A stretch of 64,000 nucleotides of DNA, taken from assembly GCA_020636915.1 (NCBI GenBank), contig JACJWV010000004.1:1-64000 (forward strand), written 5' to 3'. The position numbers were made by a program, and so were the translations under genes. Source of the DNA: Nocardioides sp. GTDB lineage: Bacteria > Actinomycetota > Actinomycetes > Propionibacteriales > Nocardioidaceae. Positions within the stretch are counted from its first letter, which is position 1. Every line of letters starts with the position of its first letter. Below the pieces are notes generated by a model. It saw only the letters and a list, made by a program, of their open reading frames with translations, was not told the origin of the DNA and ran no database searches. This document shows, in pieces, positions 15,080-24,139 of the stretch.

Positions 15080-16534
15080 ATGACTGACACCCGACTCCGG
15101 CGCGGGCCGCTCGCGGTCCTGCTGACCGGCACCTTCCTGATCGTCTTGGACTTCTTCGTCGTCAACGTCGCGCTGCCGTCGGTGCAGCGCGACCTGCACG
15201 CCGACAACACCGCCCTGGAGTGGCTGGTCGCCGGATACGGCCTGACCTTCGGCGGCCTGCTGCTCCTCACCAGCCGCGTGGCCGACCGCTGGGGACGCCG
15301 GCGAGTGTTCGTGCTCGGCGTCGCGCTGTTCGTCGCGAGCTCCGCGCTGTGCGGCGTGGCGCCCGACACCACGACGCTGCTCGTCGCACGACTCGTGCAG
15401 GGCGCTGCGGCCGCCGCCATCGGACCGACGGTCCTCTCCCTCATCGGCGACGTGTACGACGGCCCGCAGCGCGTCCGCGCGCTCGGGGCGTACGCCACCG
15501 TGATGGGCGTGGCCGCCGCATCGGGCCAGCTGGTCGGCGGCCTGCTGATCCACCTCGACATCGCCGGCAGCGGCTGGCGCGCGATCTTCCTGGTCAACGT
15601 GCCGGTCGGCCTCGCCGCGCTGGCCGCCGCGCCCCGCCTCCTCCCGGACACCCGGATCGCGACCGCGCCGCGCGTGGACCCGGCCGAGGCGCTGCTCGTC
15701 GTCGGAGCGCTCACCGCGCTGGTGCTCCCGCTGGTCGAGGGGCAGCGTCAGGGCTGGCCGCTGTGGACGTGGGCCTGCCTCGCGGGAGCGGTCGTGCTGG
15801 CCGACCTGGCCTGGCTCCGCGGTCGCTCGCTGCGCCGGCGGGGCGTGACGCCGCTGGTCGACCCGGTGCCGCTGCGCACCCGACCGGTCGGAGTCGGGAC
15901 GCTCGGCCAGGCGCTGCTGTTCACCGGCATGGCGGCGTACTTCCTGGTGCTCGCGCTCTACCTGCAGGACGGCCGCGGCCTGGGCCCCCTGGCCTCCGGC
16001 GCGGTCTTCACGGTCGTCGCCGCGTCGTACATGGTCGGCACCTCCCGGGCACCGGCACTCCTCGCGCGGCTCGGTGCGCGCGCCACGGTCGCCGGCTCGG
16101 CCCTGGTGTTCGGCGCCGGGCACCTGCTGCTGCTCGTCGTGGTCGACCGGGTCGGCACCGGTGGGTCGGTGGTCTGGCTGGTGCCCGGGCTGGCCGTCGG
16201 CGGCCTCGGCATGGGCGTCGTGCTCGCGGCGCTGGTCGGGACCGTGATGGGCTCGGCGGATCCCCGCCACGCAGGCACCATCTCCGGCATGTCGTCCACC
16301 GTCCAGCAGGTCGGCAACGCCCTCGGCGTCGCGCTGGTCGGCATCGTCTTCTTCGGCCGGATCGATCCCGGCGCGGTCGGCGGCGGGATGGTCGAGGCGT
16401 TCGGCGCGAGCCTGGTCTACCTGACGGTGACCACGGTCGCCGTGGCCGCGGCGGCCGCGTTCCTGCCGGGCCGGCGCCCGTCCACCGCAGCTCAGTCGGT
16501 GAAGGTCGCGAGCAGCTCGTCGGCGGCGGCGTAG
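15080..16534 (+). CDS. MFS drug-efflux transporter (DHA2/EmrB type)
   Basis: Encodes 484 residues, the length of 14-helix DHA2 exporters. Motif A (RVADRWGRRRVF, about residues 67-78), the antiporter motif C (GAYATVMGVAAASGQLVGGL) and the first-helix motif LDFFVVNVALPSVQRDL are all present. It is expected to expel toxic compounds using the proton gradient. It is divergent from a MerR/GyrI-type sensor, which suggests induction by its own substrates. The last 43 bases overlap, tail to tail, the end of meaB on the other strand. Confidence 0.92.
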   Translation: MTDTRLRRGPLAVLLTGTFLIVLDFFVVNVALPSVQRDLHADNTALEWLVAGYGLTFGGLLLLTSRVADRWGRRRVFVLGVALFVASSALCGVAPDTTTLLVARLVQGAAAAAIGPTVLSLIGDVYDGPQRVRALGAYATVMGVAAASGQLVGGLLIHLDIAGSGWRAIFLVNVPVGLAALAAAPRLLPDTRIATAPRVDPAEALLVVGALTALVLPLVEGQRQGWPLWTWACLAGAVVLADLAWLRGRSLRRRGVTPLVDPVPLRTRPVGVGTLGQALLFTGMAAYFLVLALYLQDGRGLGPLASGAVFTVVAASYMVGTSRAPALLARLGARATVAGSALVFGAGHLLLLVVVDRVGTGGSVVWLVPGLAVGGLGMGVVLAALVGTVMGSADPRHAGTISGMSSTVQQVGNALGVALVGIVFFGRIDPGAVGGGMVEAFGASLVYLTVTTVAVAAAAAFLPGRRPSTAAQSVKVASSSSAAA

Positions 16535-17457
16535 GGGTCGCTCTCGCCCGCGGCCACGGCCGCCGCGAGCTCGTCGAGCTCGGAGCGGCCGTGGACGTCG
16601 CCCCAGCGGGCGCGCAGCGCGGTGACCGCGATCGCCTCGATCTCGTCCCGCGCCCGGCGGGTACGCCGACGGTCCAGCTCCCCGCTGGCGGTCATCCACT
16701 CCCGGTGCCGGTCCAGCTCGGCGACGACCTGGTCCAGGCCCTCCGCGCGCTGGGCGACCGTCAGCACGATCGGGGGCCGCCAGGCACCCTCGGGCAGGTG
16801 CGCGAGCTGCAGCATCGAGCGCAGGTCCCGTCGCACCTGGTCGGCACCGTCGCGGTCGGCCTTGTTGACGACGTACAGGTCGCCGATCTCGAGGATCCCC
16901 GCCTTGGCCGCCTGGATGCCGTCGCCCATGCCCGGGGCGAGCAGGACCATCGTCGTGTCGGCGAGCCCGGCGATCTCGACCTCGCTCTGACCGACACCCA
17001 CGGTCTCGACCAGGATCACGTCGCAGCCGGCGGCGTCGAGGACGCGCAACGCCTGCGGCGTGGTCCACGCCAGCCCGCCGAGGTGGCCGCGCGAGGCCAT
17101 GGAGCGGATGTAGACCTCACGGTCGAGCGCGTGGTCCTGCATCCGCACCCGGTCCCCGAGCAGGGCTCCGCCGGAGAACGGCGAGGACGGGTCGACCGCC
17201 AGCACGCCCACCCGCTTGTCGTGACGGCGCAGCTCGGTGACGAGTGCGCTGGTCGAGGTCGACTTGCCGACCCCCGGGGAGCCGGTGATGCCGATGACCT
17301 GGGCGTTGCCGGTGTGCGGCGCCAGCGCCGCCATCACCTCCCGCAGCAGCGGGGACTCGTCCTCGACGAGCGAGATCAGCCGGGCGACGGCCCGGGCCTC
17401 GCCGGCGCGGGCGCGCTCGACGAGGTCCGGGACCGAGGCATCAGCCCTTCGGGACAC
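16492..17457 (-). CDS. meaB: MeaB-type G3E GTPase, chaperone of acyl-CoA mutases
   Basis: Encodes 321 residues, the usual length. The P-loop GSPGVGKST lies at residues 59-67. A conserved VDPSSPFSGGALLGDRVRM segment, the VETVGVGQSE switch and the NKAD guanine motif follow, and the C-terminal helices mediate dimerisation. MeaB gates loading of adenosylcobalamin and protects B12-dependent mutases from inactivation, so it would serve the isobutyryl- and ethylmalonyl-CoA mutases of this window. GTG at 17457 was chosen; it overlaps the thiolase stop by 17 bases, so both are one operon. Its 3' end overlaps the MFS gene by 43 bases. Confidence 0.93.
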   Translation of the reverse strand: MSRRADASVPDLVERARAGEARAVARLISLVEDESPLLREVMAALAPHTGNAQVIGITGSPGVGKSTSTSALVTELRRHDKRVGVLAVDPSSPFSGGALLGDRVRMQDHALDREVYIRSMASRGHLGGLAWTTPQALRVLDAAGCDVILVETVGVGQSEVEIAGLADTTMVLLAPGMGDGIQAAKAGILEIGDLYVVNKADRDGADQVRRDLRSMLQLAHLPEGAWRPPIVLTVAQRAEGLDQVVAELDRHREWMTASGELDRRRTRRARDEIEAIAVTALRARWGDVHGRSELDELAAAVAAGESDPYAAADELLATFTD

Positions 17458-18634
17458 GCACGATCAGGGCGTCGCCCTGGCCACCGCCGCCGCAGAGAGC
17501 GGCCGCGCCGACGCCACCGCCGCGGCGCTGGAGCTCGAGCGCGAGGTGCAGCACGATCCGCGCGCCGGACATGCCGACCGGGTGGCCCAGCGCGATCGCG
17601 CCGCCGTTGACGTTCACCTTGGCGTCGTCCAGGCCCAGCTCGCGCGCGGAGGAGATCCCGACGGCGGCGAAGGCCTCGTTGAACTCGACGAGGTCGAGGT
17701 CGGTCGGGGCGATGCCCTCCTTCTCGCACGCCTTGGCGGTCGCGGCGGCGGGCTGCAGCTGCAGGGTCGAGTCGGGGCCGGCGACCTGGCCGTGCGCGCC
17801 GATCTCGGCGAGCCACGTCAGGCCCAGCTCCTCGGCCTTCGCCTTGCTCATCACGACCACCGCGGCAGCCCCGTCGGAGATCTGCGAGGACGAGCCCGCG
17901 GTGACGGTGCCGTCCTTGGAGAAGGCCGGGCGCAGGCGGCCGAGCGACTCCACCGTCGTGTCGCCGCGGACGCCCTCGTCGGTGGTGAACTGGATCGGGT
18001 CGCCCTTGCGCTGCGGGATCTCGACCGGGACCACCTCGTCGTCGAAGACGCCGTTCTTCCACGCCGCCGCCGCCTTCTGGTGCGACTGCGCGGCGAACTC
18101 GTCCTGCTCCTCGCGGGTCAGGTTCTGCGCCGCCGCGTTGCACTCCTCGGTGAGCAGGCCCATCGCCTGCTGGGTGGCCTGGTCGTAGAGAGCGTCGTAG
18201 GCCATCGAGTCCACGAGCTTCACGTCCCCGAACTTGATGCCCTCGCGCGACTTCGGCAGGAAGTGCGGCGCGTTCGTCATCGACTCCATGCCGCCGGCGA
18301 CCACGATGTCGACCTCGCCGGCGCGGATCAGCTGGTCGGCCAGGGCGATCGCGTTGATGCCCGAGAGGCAGACCTTGTTGATCGTGATCGACGGGACGTT
18401 CATCGGGACCCCACCGGCGACCGCGGCCGTGCGGGCCGGGTTCTGGCCGGCGCCGGCCAGGATGACCTGGCCCATGACCACGTAGTCGACCTGGTCACCA
18501 GAGACACCGGCCTTCTCCAGGGCGCCCCTGATCGCGACCCCGCCGAGCTGGGCGGCCGAGAAGTCCTTGAGGCTGCCGGACAGGCGGCCGATCGGGGTGC
18601 GTGCCCCCGCGACGATGACGGACGTTCCGGACAT
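17441..18634 (-). CDS. Acetyl-CoA C-acetyltransferase (thiolase)
   Basis: Encodes 397 residues. The acylated cysteine is Cys89 in NKVCLSGINAI. The second-site histidine is in NGGAIALGHPVGMSG, and the C-terminal cysteine is in CGGGGQGDA. It condenses two acetyl-CoA to acetoacetyl-CoA, the first step of an ethylmalonyl-CoA route, or cleaves the product in reverse. ATG is preceded by GGAGG with 5-base spacing. It is transcribed with meaB and divergently from the epimerase gene; thiolase-meaB-epimerase neighbours also occur in Streptomyces as I recall. Confidence 0.93.
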   Translation of the reverse strand: MSGTSVIVAGARTPIGRLSGSLKDFSAAQLGGVAIRGALEKAGVSGDQVDYVVMGQVILAGAGQNPARTAAVAGGVPMNVPSITINKVCLSGINAIALADQLIRAGEVDIVVAGGMESMTNAPHFLPKSREGIKFGDVKLVDSMAYDALYDQATQQAMGLLTEECNAAAQNLTREEQDEFAAQSHQKAAAAWKNGVFDDEVVPVEIPQRKGDPIQFTTDEGVRGDTTVESLGRLRPAFSKDGTVTAGSSSQISDGAAAVVVMSKAKAEELGLTWLAEIGAHGQVAGPDSTLQLQPAAATAKACEKEGIAPTDLDLVEFNEAFAAVGISSARELGLDDAKVNVNGGAIALGHPVGMSGARIVLHLALELQRRGGGVGAAALCGGGGQGDALIVRVPKG

Positions 18635-18768
18635 GGATGCCTCCAGTGCTCGCGTGCTGTGCTCGTGGGTCGAACTGCTCCGACCCTACCCACGGGCCCG
18701 GACCCCGGCGAGGGTGGAACACGTCACACCCCCTCGCGGGCCCCGGCACGCCGTACGACGATGTGGGC

Positions 18769-19218
18769 ATGAGCCTCGATGCAGCAGCCACCCTCTTCAC
18801 GGCGATCGACCACGTGGGCATCGCCGTACCCGACCTCGACGCGGCGATCGCGTTCTACGAGGAGTCCTACGGCATGCGCCTGGCCCACCAGGAGGTCAAC
18901 GAGGAGCAGGGCGTCCGCGAGGCCATGATGACCGTGGGCGACCCGGAGCACCCCCACTCCCACATCCAGCTGCTCGCCCCGCTGAACGAGCGGTCGACGA
19001 TCGCGAAGTTCCTCGACAGCAAGGGCCCGGGCATCCAGCAGATGGCCTACCGGGTCGCCGACATCGACGCCGTCTGCGCGACGTTGCGCGAGCGCGGCCT
19101 GCGGTTGCTGTACGACGAGCCGAAGCGCGGCACCTCGGAGTCCCGCGTCAACTTCATCCACCCCAAGGACGCCGGTGGCGTGCTGGTCGAGCTCGTCGAG
19201 CCGGCCGACGCCCACTGA
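18769..19218 (+). CDS. mce: Methylmalonyl-CoA epimerase
   Basis: Encodes 149 residues in the vicinal-oxygen-chelate fold. The metal-binding histidine is in AIDHVGIAVPDLD, a second ligand in HSHIQLLAP, and the last, glutamate, in GVLVELVEPA. It racemises C2 of (2R)/(2S)-methylmalonyl-CoA and, in many organisms, of ethylmalonyl-CoA. The frame continues upstream, but the ATG at 18769 gives the standard N-terminus (a GTG two codons earlier is an alternative). It sits between the divergent thiolase and ccr, the enzyme that makes (2S)-ethylmalonyl-CoA, which needs this epimerase before the mutase. Confidence 0.93.
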   Translation: MSLDAAATLFTAIDHVGIAVPDLDAAIAFYEESYGMRLAHQEVNEEQGVREAMMTVGDPEHPHSHIQLLAPLNERSTIAKFLDSKGPGIQQMAYRVADIDAVCATLRERGLRLLYDEPKRGTSESRVNFIHPKDAGGVLVELVEPADAH

Positions 19219-19248
19219 GGCACTCCTCACACCGGGTGTCCAGCCCGG

Positions 19249-19262
19249 TTACCGCTGGGTAA
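19249..19262. promoter_or_regulatory. Candidate operator TTACC-GCTG-GGTAA upstream of ccr
   Basis: A perfect 5+5 inverted repeat with a 4-base centre lies 52 bases before the ccr start. Its right half runs into TAATCT (19260-19265), a plausible -10 box, so a bound protein would block the promoter. The same 14-bp element occurs upstream of icmA (12255-12268) and, with one change, of the ethylmalonyl-CoA mutase gene (42192-42205). Confidence 0.55.
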
Positions 19263-19314
19263 TCTCCCGCCCAACCCGAGCGACTCCCCTCCCGACACCA
19301 GCACAGGAGCCGAC

Positions 19315-20652
19315 GTGCAGCACATCCTCGACGCGATCACCGCAGGCAACGCCACCGCGGACGACTTCGCGAACCTGGAGATCCCCGACCACTACCGCGC
19401 GGCGACCGTCCACAAGGACGAGGTCGACATGTTCGAGGGCATCCCCACCCGCGACAAGGACCCGCGCAAGTCGCTGCACGTCGAGGACGTGGCGCTGCCC
19501 GAGCTCGGCCCGGGCGAGGCGCTGGTCGCGGTGATGGCCAGCGCGATCAACTACAACACGGTCTGGACGTCGATCTTCGAGCCGGTGTCGACCTTCGGGT
19601 TCCTCGAGCGCTACGGGCGCCTCTCGCCGCTCACCAAGCGCCACGACCTGCCCTACCACGTCGTGGGGTCCGACCTGGCCGGCGTCGTGCTGCGCACGGG
19701 CCCGGGCGTGACCAAGTGGAAGCCGGGCACCGAGGTCGTCGCCCACTGCCTGTCGGTGGAGCTGGAGGAGCCCGACGGCCACGACGACACGATGCTCGAC
19801 CCGCAGCAGCGGATCTGGGGCTTCGAGACCAACTTCGGCGGCCTGGCCGACGTCGCGCTGGTCAAGGCCAACCAGCTGATGCCCAAGCCCGCCCACCTGA
19901 CCTGGGAGGAGGCCGCCTCCCCGGGCCTGGTCAACTGCACGGCGTACCGCCAGCTGGTCTCCAAGAACGGCGGCGACATGAAGCAGGGCGACAACGTCCT
20001 GATCTGGGGCGCGTCCGGCGGCCTGGGCGGCTTCGCGACGCAGTACGCCCTCAACGGCGGTGCGACCCCGGTCTGTGTCGTCTCCTCGGAGGACAAGGCC
20101 GAGATCTGCCGGTCGATGGGCGCCGAGCTCGTGATCAACCGCAACGAGGAGGGCTACCGCTTCTGGAAGGACGAGCGGACCCAGGACCCGAAGGAGTGGA
20201 AGCGGTTCGGCGCGAAGATCCGCGAGCTGACCGGCGGCGAGGACATCGACATCGTCTTCGAGCACCCCGGCCGCGAGACCTTCGGCGCCTCGGTGTTCGT
20301 GACCCGCAAGGGCGGCACCATCACCACCTGCGCCTCGACCAGCGGCTACATGCACGAGTACGACAACCGCTACCTGTGGATGAACCTCAAGCGGATCATC
20401 TCCAGCCACTTCGCCAACTACCGCGAGTCGTGGGAGGCCAACCGCCTCATCGCCAAGGGCAAGATCCACCCGACCCTGTCGAAGTCCTACTCCCTCGACG
20501 AGGTCGGCCAGGCCGCGCTGGACGTCCACCAGAACGCCCACCAGGGCAAGGTCGGCGTGCTCTGCCTGGCCCCCGAGGAGGGCCTCGGCGTCCGCGACGA
20601 GGAGATGCGCGCCACCCACATCGACGCGATCAACCGCTTCCGCGGCGTCTGA
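19315..20652 (+). CDS. ccr: Crotonyl-CoA carboxylase/reductase
   Basis: Encodes 445 residues, the size typical of the family. The enzyme reductively carboxylates crotonyl-CoA with NADPH and CO2 to (2S)-ethylmalonyl-CoA, the signature step of the ethylmalonyl-CoA pathway and a source of polyketide extender units. Asn81, Phe170, Glu171 and His364 fall at the positions of the CO2-binding Asn81/Phe170/Glu171/His365 known from the Kitasatospora enzyme. The nucleotide-binding loop is GASGGLGGFA near residue 231. GTG follows AGGAG with good spacing. A strong hairpin follows the stop. The upstream dyad suggests regulation shared with the mutase genes. Confidence 0.96.
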   Translation: MQHILDAITAGNATADDFANLEIPDHYRAATVHKDEVDMFEGIPTRDKDPRKSLHVEDVALPELGPGEALVAVMASAINYNTVWTSIFEPVSTFGFLERYGRLSPLTKRHDLPYHVVGSDLAGVVLRTGPGVTKWKPGTEVVAHCLSVELEEPDGHDDTMLDPQQRIWGFETNFGGLADVALVKANQLMPKPAHLTWEEAASPGLVNCTAYRQLVSKNGGDMKQGDNVLIWGASGGLGGFATQYALNGGATPVCVVSSEDKAEICRSMGAELVINRNEEGYRFWKDERTQDPKEWKRFGAKIRELTGGEDIDIVFEHPGRETFGASVFVTRKGGTITTCASTSGYMHEYDNRYLWMNLKRIISSHFANYRESWEANRLIAKGKIHPTLSKSYSLDEVGQAALDVHQNAHQGKVGVLCLAPEEGLGVRDEEMRATHIDAINRFRGV

Positions 20653-20669
20653 GCCCGGGCCGGCACCGT

Positions 20670-20712
20670 ATCCCACCCCGACCCGGCAAATAGTCGCGGG
20701 TCGGGGTGGGAT
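20670..20712 (+). terminator. Strong hairpin after ccr
   Basis: Two perfect 16-base arms (ATCCCACCCCGACCCG and its complement) flank an 11-base AT-richer loop. It begins 17 bases after the ccr stop and precedes the next promoter, so it is a likely terminator although no T-tract follows. Confidence 0.75.
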
Positions 20713-20773
20713 CGCCTTCCCCGATCGGGGAGACTGGGCTGCGAACCGATCAGCAGCGAGAAGGGGTAGCGCC

Positions 20774-22033
20774 GTGACGAGCGACCAGGGACTGTCCATC
20801 TTCGACGACAACGAGCCGGACGAGGACGGGACCGCCCAGGCAGCCGACGACGCCACCCAGGTGATGCCTGCCGTCCCGCCACGGCAGCAGGCACCCCAGG
20901 CCACCCCGGCGCCCGCAGCATCCCAGCCCACCCCGCCGGCCGCGCCGCCGGCGACGCCGCCGGCCGCTGACCAGACCCGTCAGGCGCCGGTCGTGCCTCC
21001 GGCTCGGCCGGCGCCTGCGCCTGCCGCCGGCCCCGCCGCCGCGGGCGGCTTCCCGGTGGTGCGGCGCGGCGGCTACGACAAGGCGGCGGTCGACGCACGG
21101 GTGCGCCAGCTGACCTCGGAGAAGTCCGGGCTCGGGACGAGCCTGGAGCAGTCCGAGCGCCGGGTGCACGAGCTCGAGAAGCAGCTCGCCGCCGTGCAGG
21201 AGCAGCTGCGCGAGAACGAGAGCCCGTCGTACGCCGGCCTGGGTGGTCGCGCCTCGGCCCTGCTGCGCATGGCGGAGGAGGAGGCCGAGGAGGTCCGCGA
21301 CACCGCGCGGCGCGACGCCGACGAGATCCGCGAGCAGGCGGCGCGCGACGCCAAGGCGGTGCGGGCCGAGGCCTCCCGCGAGGCCGAGGACATGCGCCTG
21401 GTGCAGCTCAAGGAGCTCGACGAGCACCGCAGCCGGCTCATGGCCGACGCCGAGCAGGAGCGCAGCCTGGCCCGGAGCGAGGCGGCAGACCTGGTGTCCT
21501 CGGCCCAGCGGCAGGCCGACCAGCTGCGCTTGGCCGCCGAGCAGGAGGCCAACGAGCTCCGCACCGCGGCCAAGCGCGAGGCCGAGCAGGCCCGGGCCGC
21601 CGCCGACCGCGAGGTGCAGGAGGCGCGCCGCACCCTGGCCGTCGAGAAGGAGCGGCTTGCCCGCGAGGCGACCGACCACCACGCCAGCGCCACGGCGGAG
21701 ACCCGACGGCTGGTCGAGGAGGCCGAGGAGCGCGCGACCGCCGCCGAGGACCGGGCCCGCGCCGCCTCCGCGGCCGCGACCCAGCAGCGCGCCCAGGCCG
21801 CCACCGAGGCCGAGGCGCTGCTCAGCCGGGCCCGCCGCGAGGCCGAGCAGATCGTGGCCTCCGCACGCACCCAGGCGGAGTCCATCGCGACCACCGGCGC
21901 CGCCGACGCCGAGCGCGAGCTCGCCGTCATCCGCGCCGAGGTCGACCGCATCAGCAAGCGCCGCGACGCCATCACGGCCCAGCTCGCCTCCCTGCACGAG
22001 GTCGTCGCCGGGTTCGGCAAGGACGAGGAGTGA
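20774..22033 (+). CDS. DivIVA/FilP-Scy-like coiled-coil polarity protein
   Basis: Encodes 419 residues. Residues 1-95 are disordered and rich in Pro, Ala and Gln. A short DivIVA-like lipid-binding segment follows (FPVVRRGGYDKAAVDARVRQ, about residues 95-114). From about 118 to the end there is a long, almost uninterrupted coiled coil of Ala, Glu and Arg with repeated EAEQ/REAE words. Such proteins assemble filaments at poles or septa and guide cell-wall synthesis. In Streptomyces the filament genes filP and scy sit next to the epimerase-thiolase-meaB genes, as I recall, so the location is conserved. GTG is preceded by AGAAGGGG. Confidence 0.82.
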   Translation: MTSDQGLSIFDDNEPDEDGTAQAADDATQVMPAVPPRQQAPQATPAPAASQPTPPAAPPATPPAADQTRQAPVVPPARPAPAPAAGPAAAGGFPVVRRGGYDKAAVDARVRQLTSEKSGLGTSLEQSERRVHELEKQLAAVQEQLRENESPSYAGLGGRASALLRMAEEEAEEVRDTARRDADEIREQAARDAKAVRAEASREAEDMRLVQLKELDEHRSRLMADAEQERSLARSEAADLVSSAQRQADQLRLAAEQEANELRTAAKREAEQARAAADREVQEARRTLAVEKERLAREATDHHASATAETRRLVEEAEERATAAEDRARAASAAATQQRAQAATEAEALLSRARREAEQIVASARTQAESIATTGAADAERELAVIRAEVDRISKRRDAITAQLASLHEVVAGFGKDEE

Positions 22034-23175
22034 CCGAGCCCGCGAAGGGCACGGAGAAGGGCACGGAGGAGAGCACCCCGGAGGTCGACGAGGAGGACGA
22101 CGGGATCCCCACCCGTGGGGACGACCTGGGCGAGCCGGGCCCGCCGCTGGACCACCGGGCACCGTTCTACGTCGGCTTCATCGGCGGCCTCGGTGCGCTG
22201 ACGGCGATCTGGCTGGGCCTCCACGTCCAGGCCGTCGGCTCCACGCTGATGCTCGTCGTCGTCGCGCTCTTCCTCGCCGCCGGGCTCAACCCCGCCGTCG
22301 AGTTCTTCGAGCGGCACGGGCTGCGCCGCTCGGTCGCCGTCCTCACCGTCATCATCTTGTTCCTCATCGCGGTCGCGCTCTTCCTGGTCGCGATCGCCCC
22401 GGTGATCGCCGACCAGGTCACCGCGCTGTCGAAGAACGTGCCGACCTGGCTCGACGAGCTCCAGCACAACCGCGACATCCAGCGCCTCGACGACAAGTAC
22501 GACATCATCAACAAGGCCAAGGACTACGTCGCCCAGGGCGACCTGGTCGGGCGGCTCTTCGGCGGTGCGCTGGGCATCGGCCTCGCCGTGCTGGGCGCGC
22601 TCTTCAACGGCTTCGTCATCATCGTGCTCACCCTGTACTTCCTCTCCTCGCTCGAGAAGGTGAAGTCGGCGCTGGTCAGCCTCGCACCCGCCTCGCGCCG
22701 CGAGCGGGTCGCCAAGCTCGGCGACCGGGTGCTGCACGGTGTCGGCGGCTACGTCTCGGGCGCGTTCATCGTCGCCGTGTGTGCCGGCATCTCGTCCCTG
22801 ATCTTCCTGTTCGTCGCCGGGCTCGGTCAGTACGCCGTGGCGCTCGCGTTCGTCGTCGCGCTCCTCGACGTCATCCCGATGATCGGAGCCACGATCGGCG
22901 CCGTCATCGTGACCGCGATCGCGTTCGCGACCGATTGGAAGATCGGCGTCGCCTGCATCGTCTTCTACGTGCTCTACCAGCAGATCGAGAACTACGTCAT
23001 CTACCCCCGGGTGATGTCGAAGTCGGTGGACGTGCCGGGCGCGGTCACGGTCATCGCCGCGCTGGTCGGCGCGGCCCTCTTCGGGATCGTCGGCGCGCTG
23101 ATGGCGATCCCCACCGCCGCGGCGATCCTGATGCTGGTCCGCGAGGTGTGGATCAGGCGCCAGGACGAGCGGTAG
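22030..23175 (+). CDS. AI-2E-family (TerC/UPF0118-type) transporter
   Basis: Encodes 381 residues. After an acidic 45-residue cytoplasmic start come about eight transmembrane helices in the AI-2E/DUF20 pattern (FIGGLGALTAIWLGLHVQAV, VLTVIILFLIAVALFLVAIA, FVVALLDVIPMIGATIGAVI) with the family's P-x-x-G-A-x-I-G turn and a YNVIYP-like ENYVIYPRVMSKSV. Members export small signals or exchange ions; the substrate here is unknown. It overlaps the filament-protein stop (GTGA), so both are co-translated. Its 3' end overlaps the convergent EamA gene by 23 bases. Confidence 0.88.
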   Translation: MTEPAKGTEKGTEESTPEVDEEDDGIPTRGDDLGEPGPPLDHRAPFYVGFIGGLGALTAIWLGLHVQAVGSTLMLVVVALFLAAGLNPAVEFFERHGLRRSVAVLTVIILFLIAVALFLVAIAPVIADQVTALSKNVPTWLDELQHNRDIQRLDDKYDIINKAKDYVAQGDLVGRLFGGALGIGLAVLGALFNGFVIIVLTLYFLSSLEKVKSALVSLAPASRRERVAKLGDRVLHGVGGYVSGAFIVAVCAGISSLIFLFVAGLGQYAVALAFVVALLDVIPMIGATIGAVIVTAIAFATDWKIGVACIVFYVLYQQIENYVIYPRVMSKSVDVPGAVTVIAALVGAALFGIVGALMAIPTAAAILMLVREVWIRRQDER

Positions 23176-24139
23176 CCGCAGCGGGTGACCCCGCGGTGTC
23201 GCGCTCCCCCAGCTTGACGAAGACGACGCCGGCGAGGATCAGCAGGCCACCGAGCAGCTGCACCGGACGCGGCAGCTCGTCGAGGAGCAGCCAGGCGAAC
23301 AGCACGCCCGCCACGACCTCGAGCAGCGCCACGAACGACGCCAGCCGGGAGCCCAGCCGGCGGCCGGCCGCGATCCCGCTGGTGTAGGCGACCGCCGCGG
23401 TCACCACGCCGAGGACCAGCAGCGGCACCCACCACACGACCGTCGTGCCGGCGTACACGACCGAGGACGTCGTGGCGCGCATCGGCAGCAGGCCGACGAG
23501 CCCGAGCAGGCCCAGCACCAGCGTCCCGACGACCAGGCCGCCCGCGGCGAGCACCATCGGCGGCAGTCCGTTGTCCTCGTCCGCCGAGATCACGAAGTAC
23601 GTCGCCGCGCCGACCATCGCCGCCAGCGCCCACACGACGCCCGGGACGCTGAGGTCGGCACCGGTGACCAGATCGAGCACGAGGACCAGGCCGAGCGCCG
23701 CCAGGCCGGCCCCGAACAGCGTGATCGCACCGGGGCGCTGGCCGTGGCGCAGCCACAGCCAGACGACGACCGCCGCGGGCGCGGTGTACTCGATCAGCAG
23801 CGCCGGACCGACCTGCATGTGCTGCACCGCGGAGAAGTAGCAGAACTGGGCGCCGGCGACGGCGAGCGCGCCGTAGACCCCGATGACCACGGCGTTGCGC
23901 CGCAGCAGGTGCCACCGCCCCCGCAGGGCGGCGAGCCCGAAGGGCGCCACGACCAGGGCGGCGAGCCCGACGCGGACCAGGACGATCGCTCCGGCGCTCC
24001 ACCCCGCGCGCAGCAGCTGGCTGGCGAGCGCCCCCGACATGCCGAACGACGTCGCGGACAGGACCGCGAACCCCAGCCCGGCGGCCAGCCGCGAGCCGGC
24101 GGCCGCGCGCGTGGTCTCGTCATGGGTCAACGTCGTCAT
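23153..24139 (-). CDS. EamA/DMT-family transporter (RhtA-like)
   Basis: Encodes 328 residues with ten predicted helices in two EamA repeats (LGFAVLSATSFGMSGALASQ, then VVIGVYGALAVAGAQFCYFS, GPALLIEYTAPAAVVVWLWL, and LASFVALLEVVAGVLFAWLL). The second-repeat EY/ALLEVV motifs resemble threonine/homoserine exporters of the RhtA type, but the substrate is uncertain. The ATG at 24139 lies in a short dyad and is 8 bases from a TAGTGT box. It is divergent from a CGNR regulator, a pairing often seen with EamA exporters. Confidence 0.9.
   Translation of the reverse strand: MTTLTHDETTRAAAGSRLAAGLGFAVLSATSFGMSGALASQLLRAGWSAGAIVLVRVGLAALVVAPFGLAALRGRWHLLRRNAVVIGVYGALAVAGAQFCYFSAVQHMQVGPALLIEYTAPAAVVVWLWLRHGQRPGAITLFGAGLAALGLVLVLDLVTGADLSVPGVVWALAAMVGAATYFVISADEDNGLPPMVLAAGGLVVGTLVLGLLGLVGLLPMRATTSSVVYAGTTVVWWVPLLVLGVVTAAVAYTSGIAAGRRLGSRLASFVALLEVVAGVLFAWLLLDELPRPVQLLGGLLILAGVVFVKLGERDTAGSPAAATARPGA

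Noticed and set aside
18686..18699. A fifth copy of the TTACC-N4-GGTAA operator between thiolase and mce (CTACC-CACG-GGCCC)
   Set aside because: Only one half-site matches; chance similarity is likely in this GC-rich gap.
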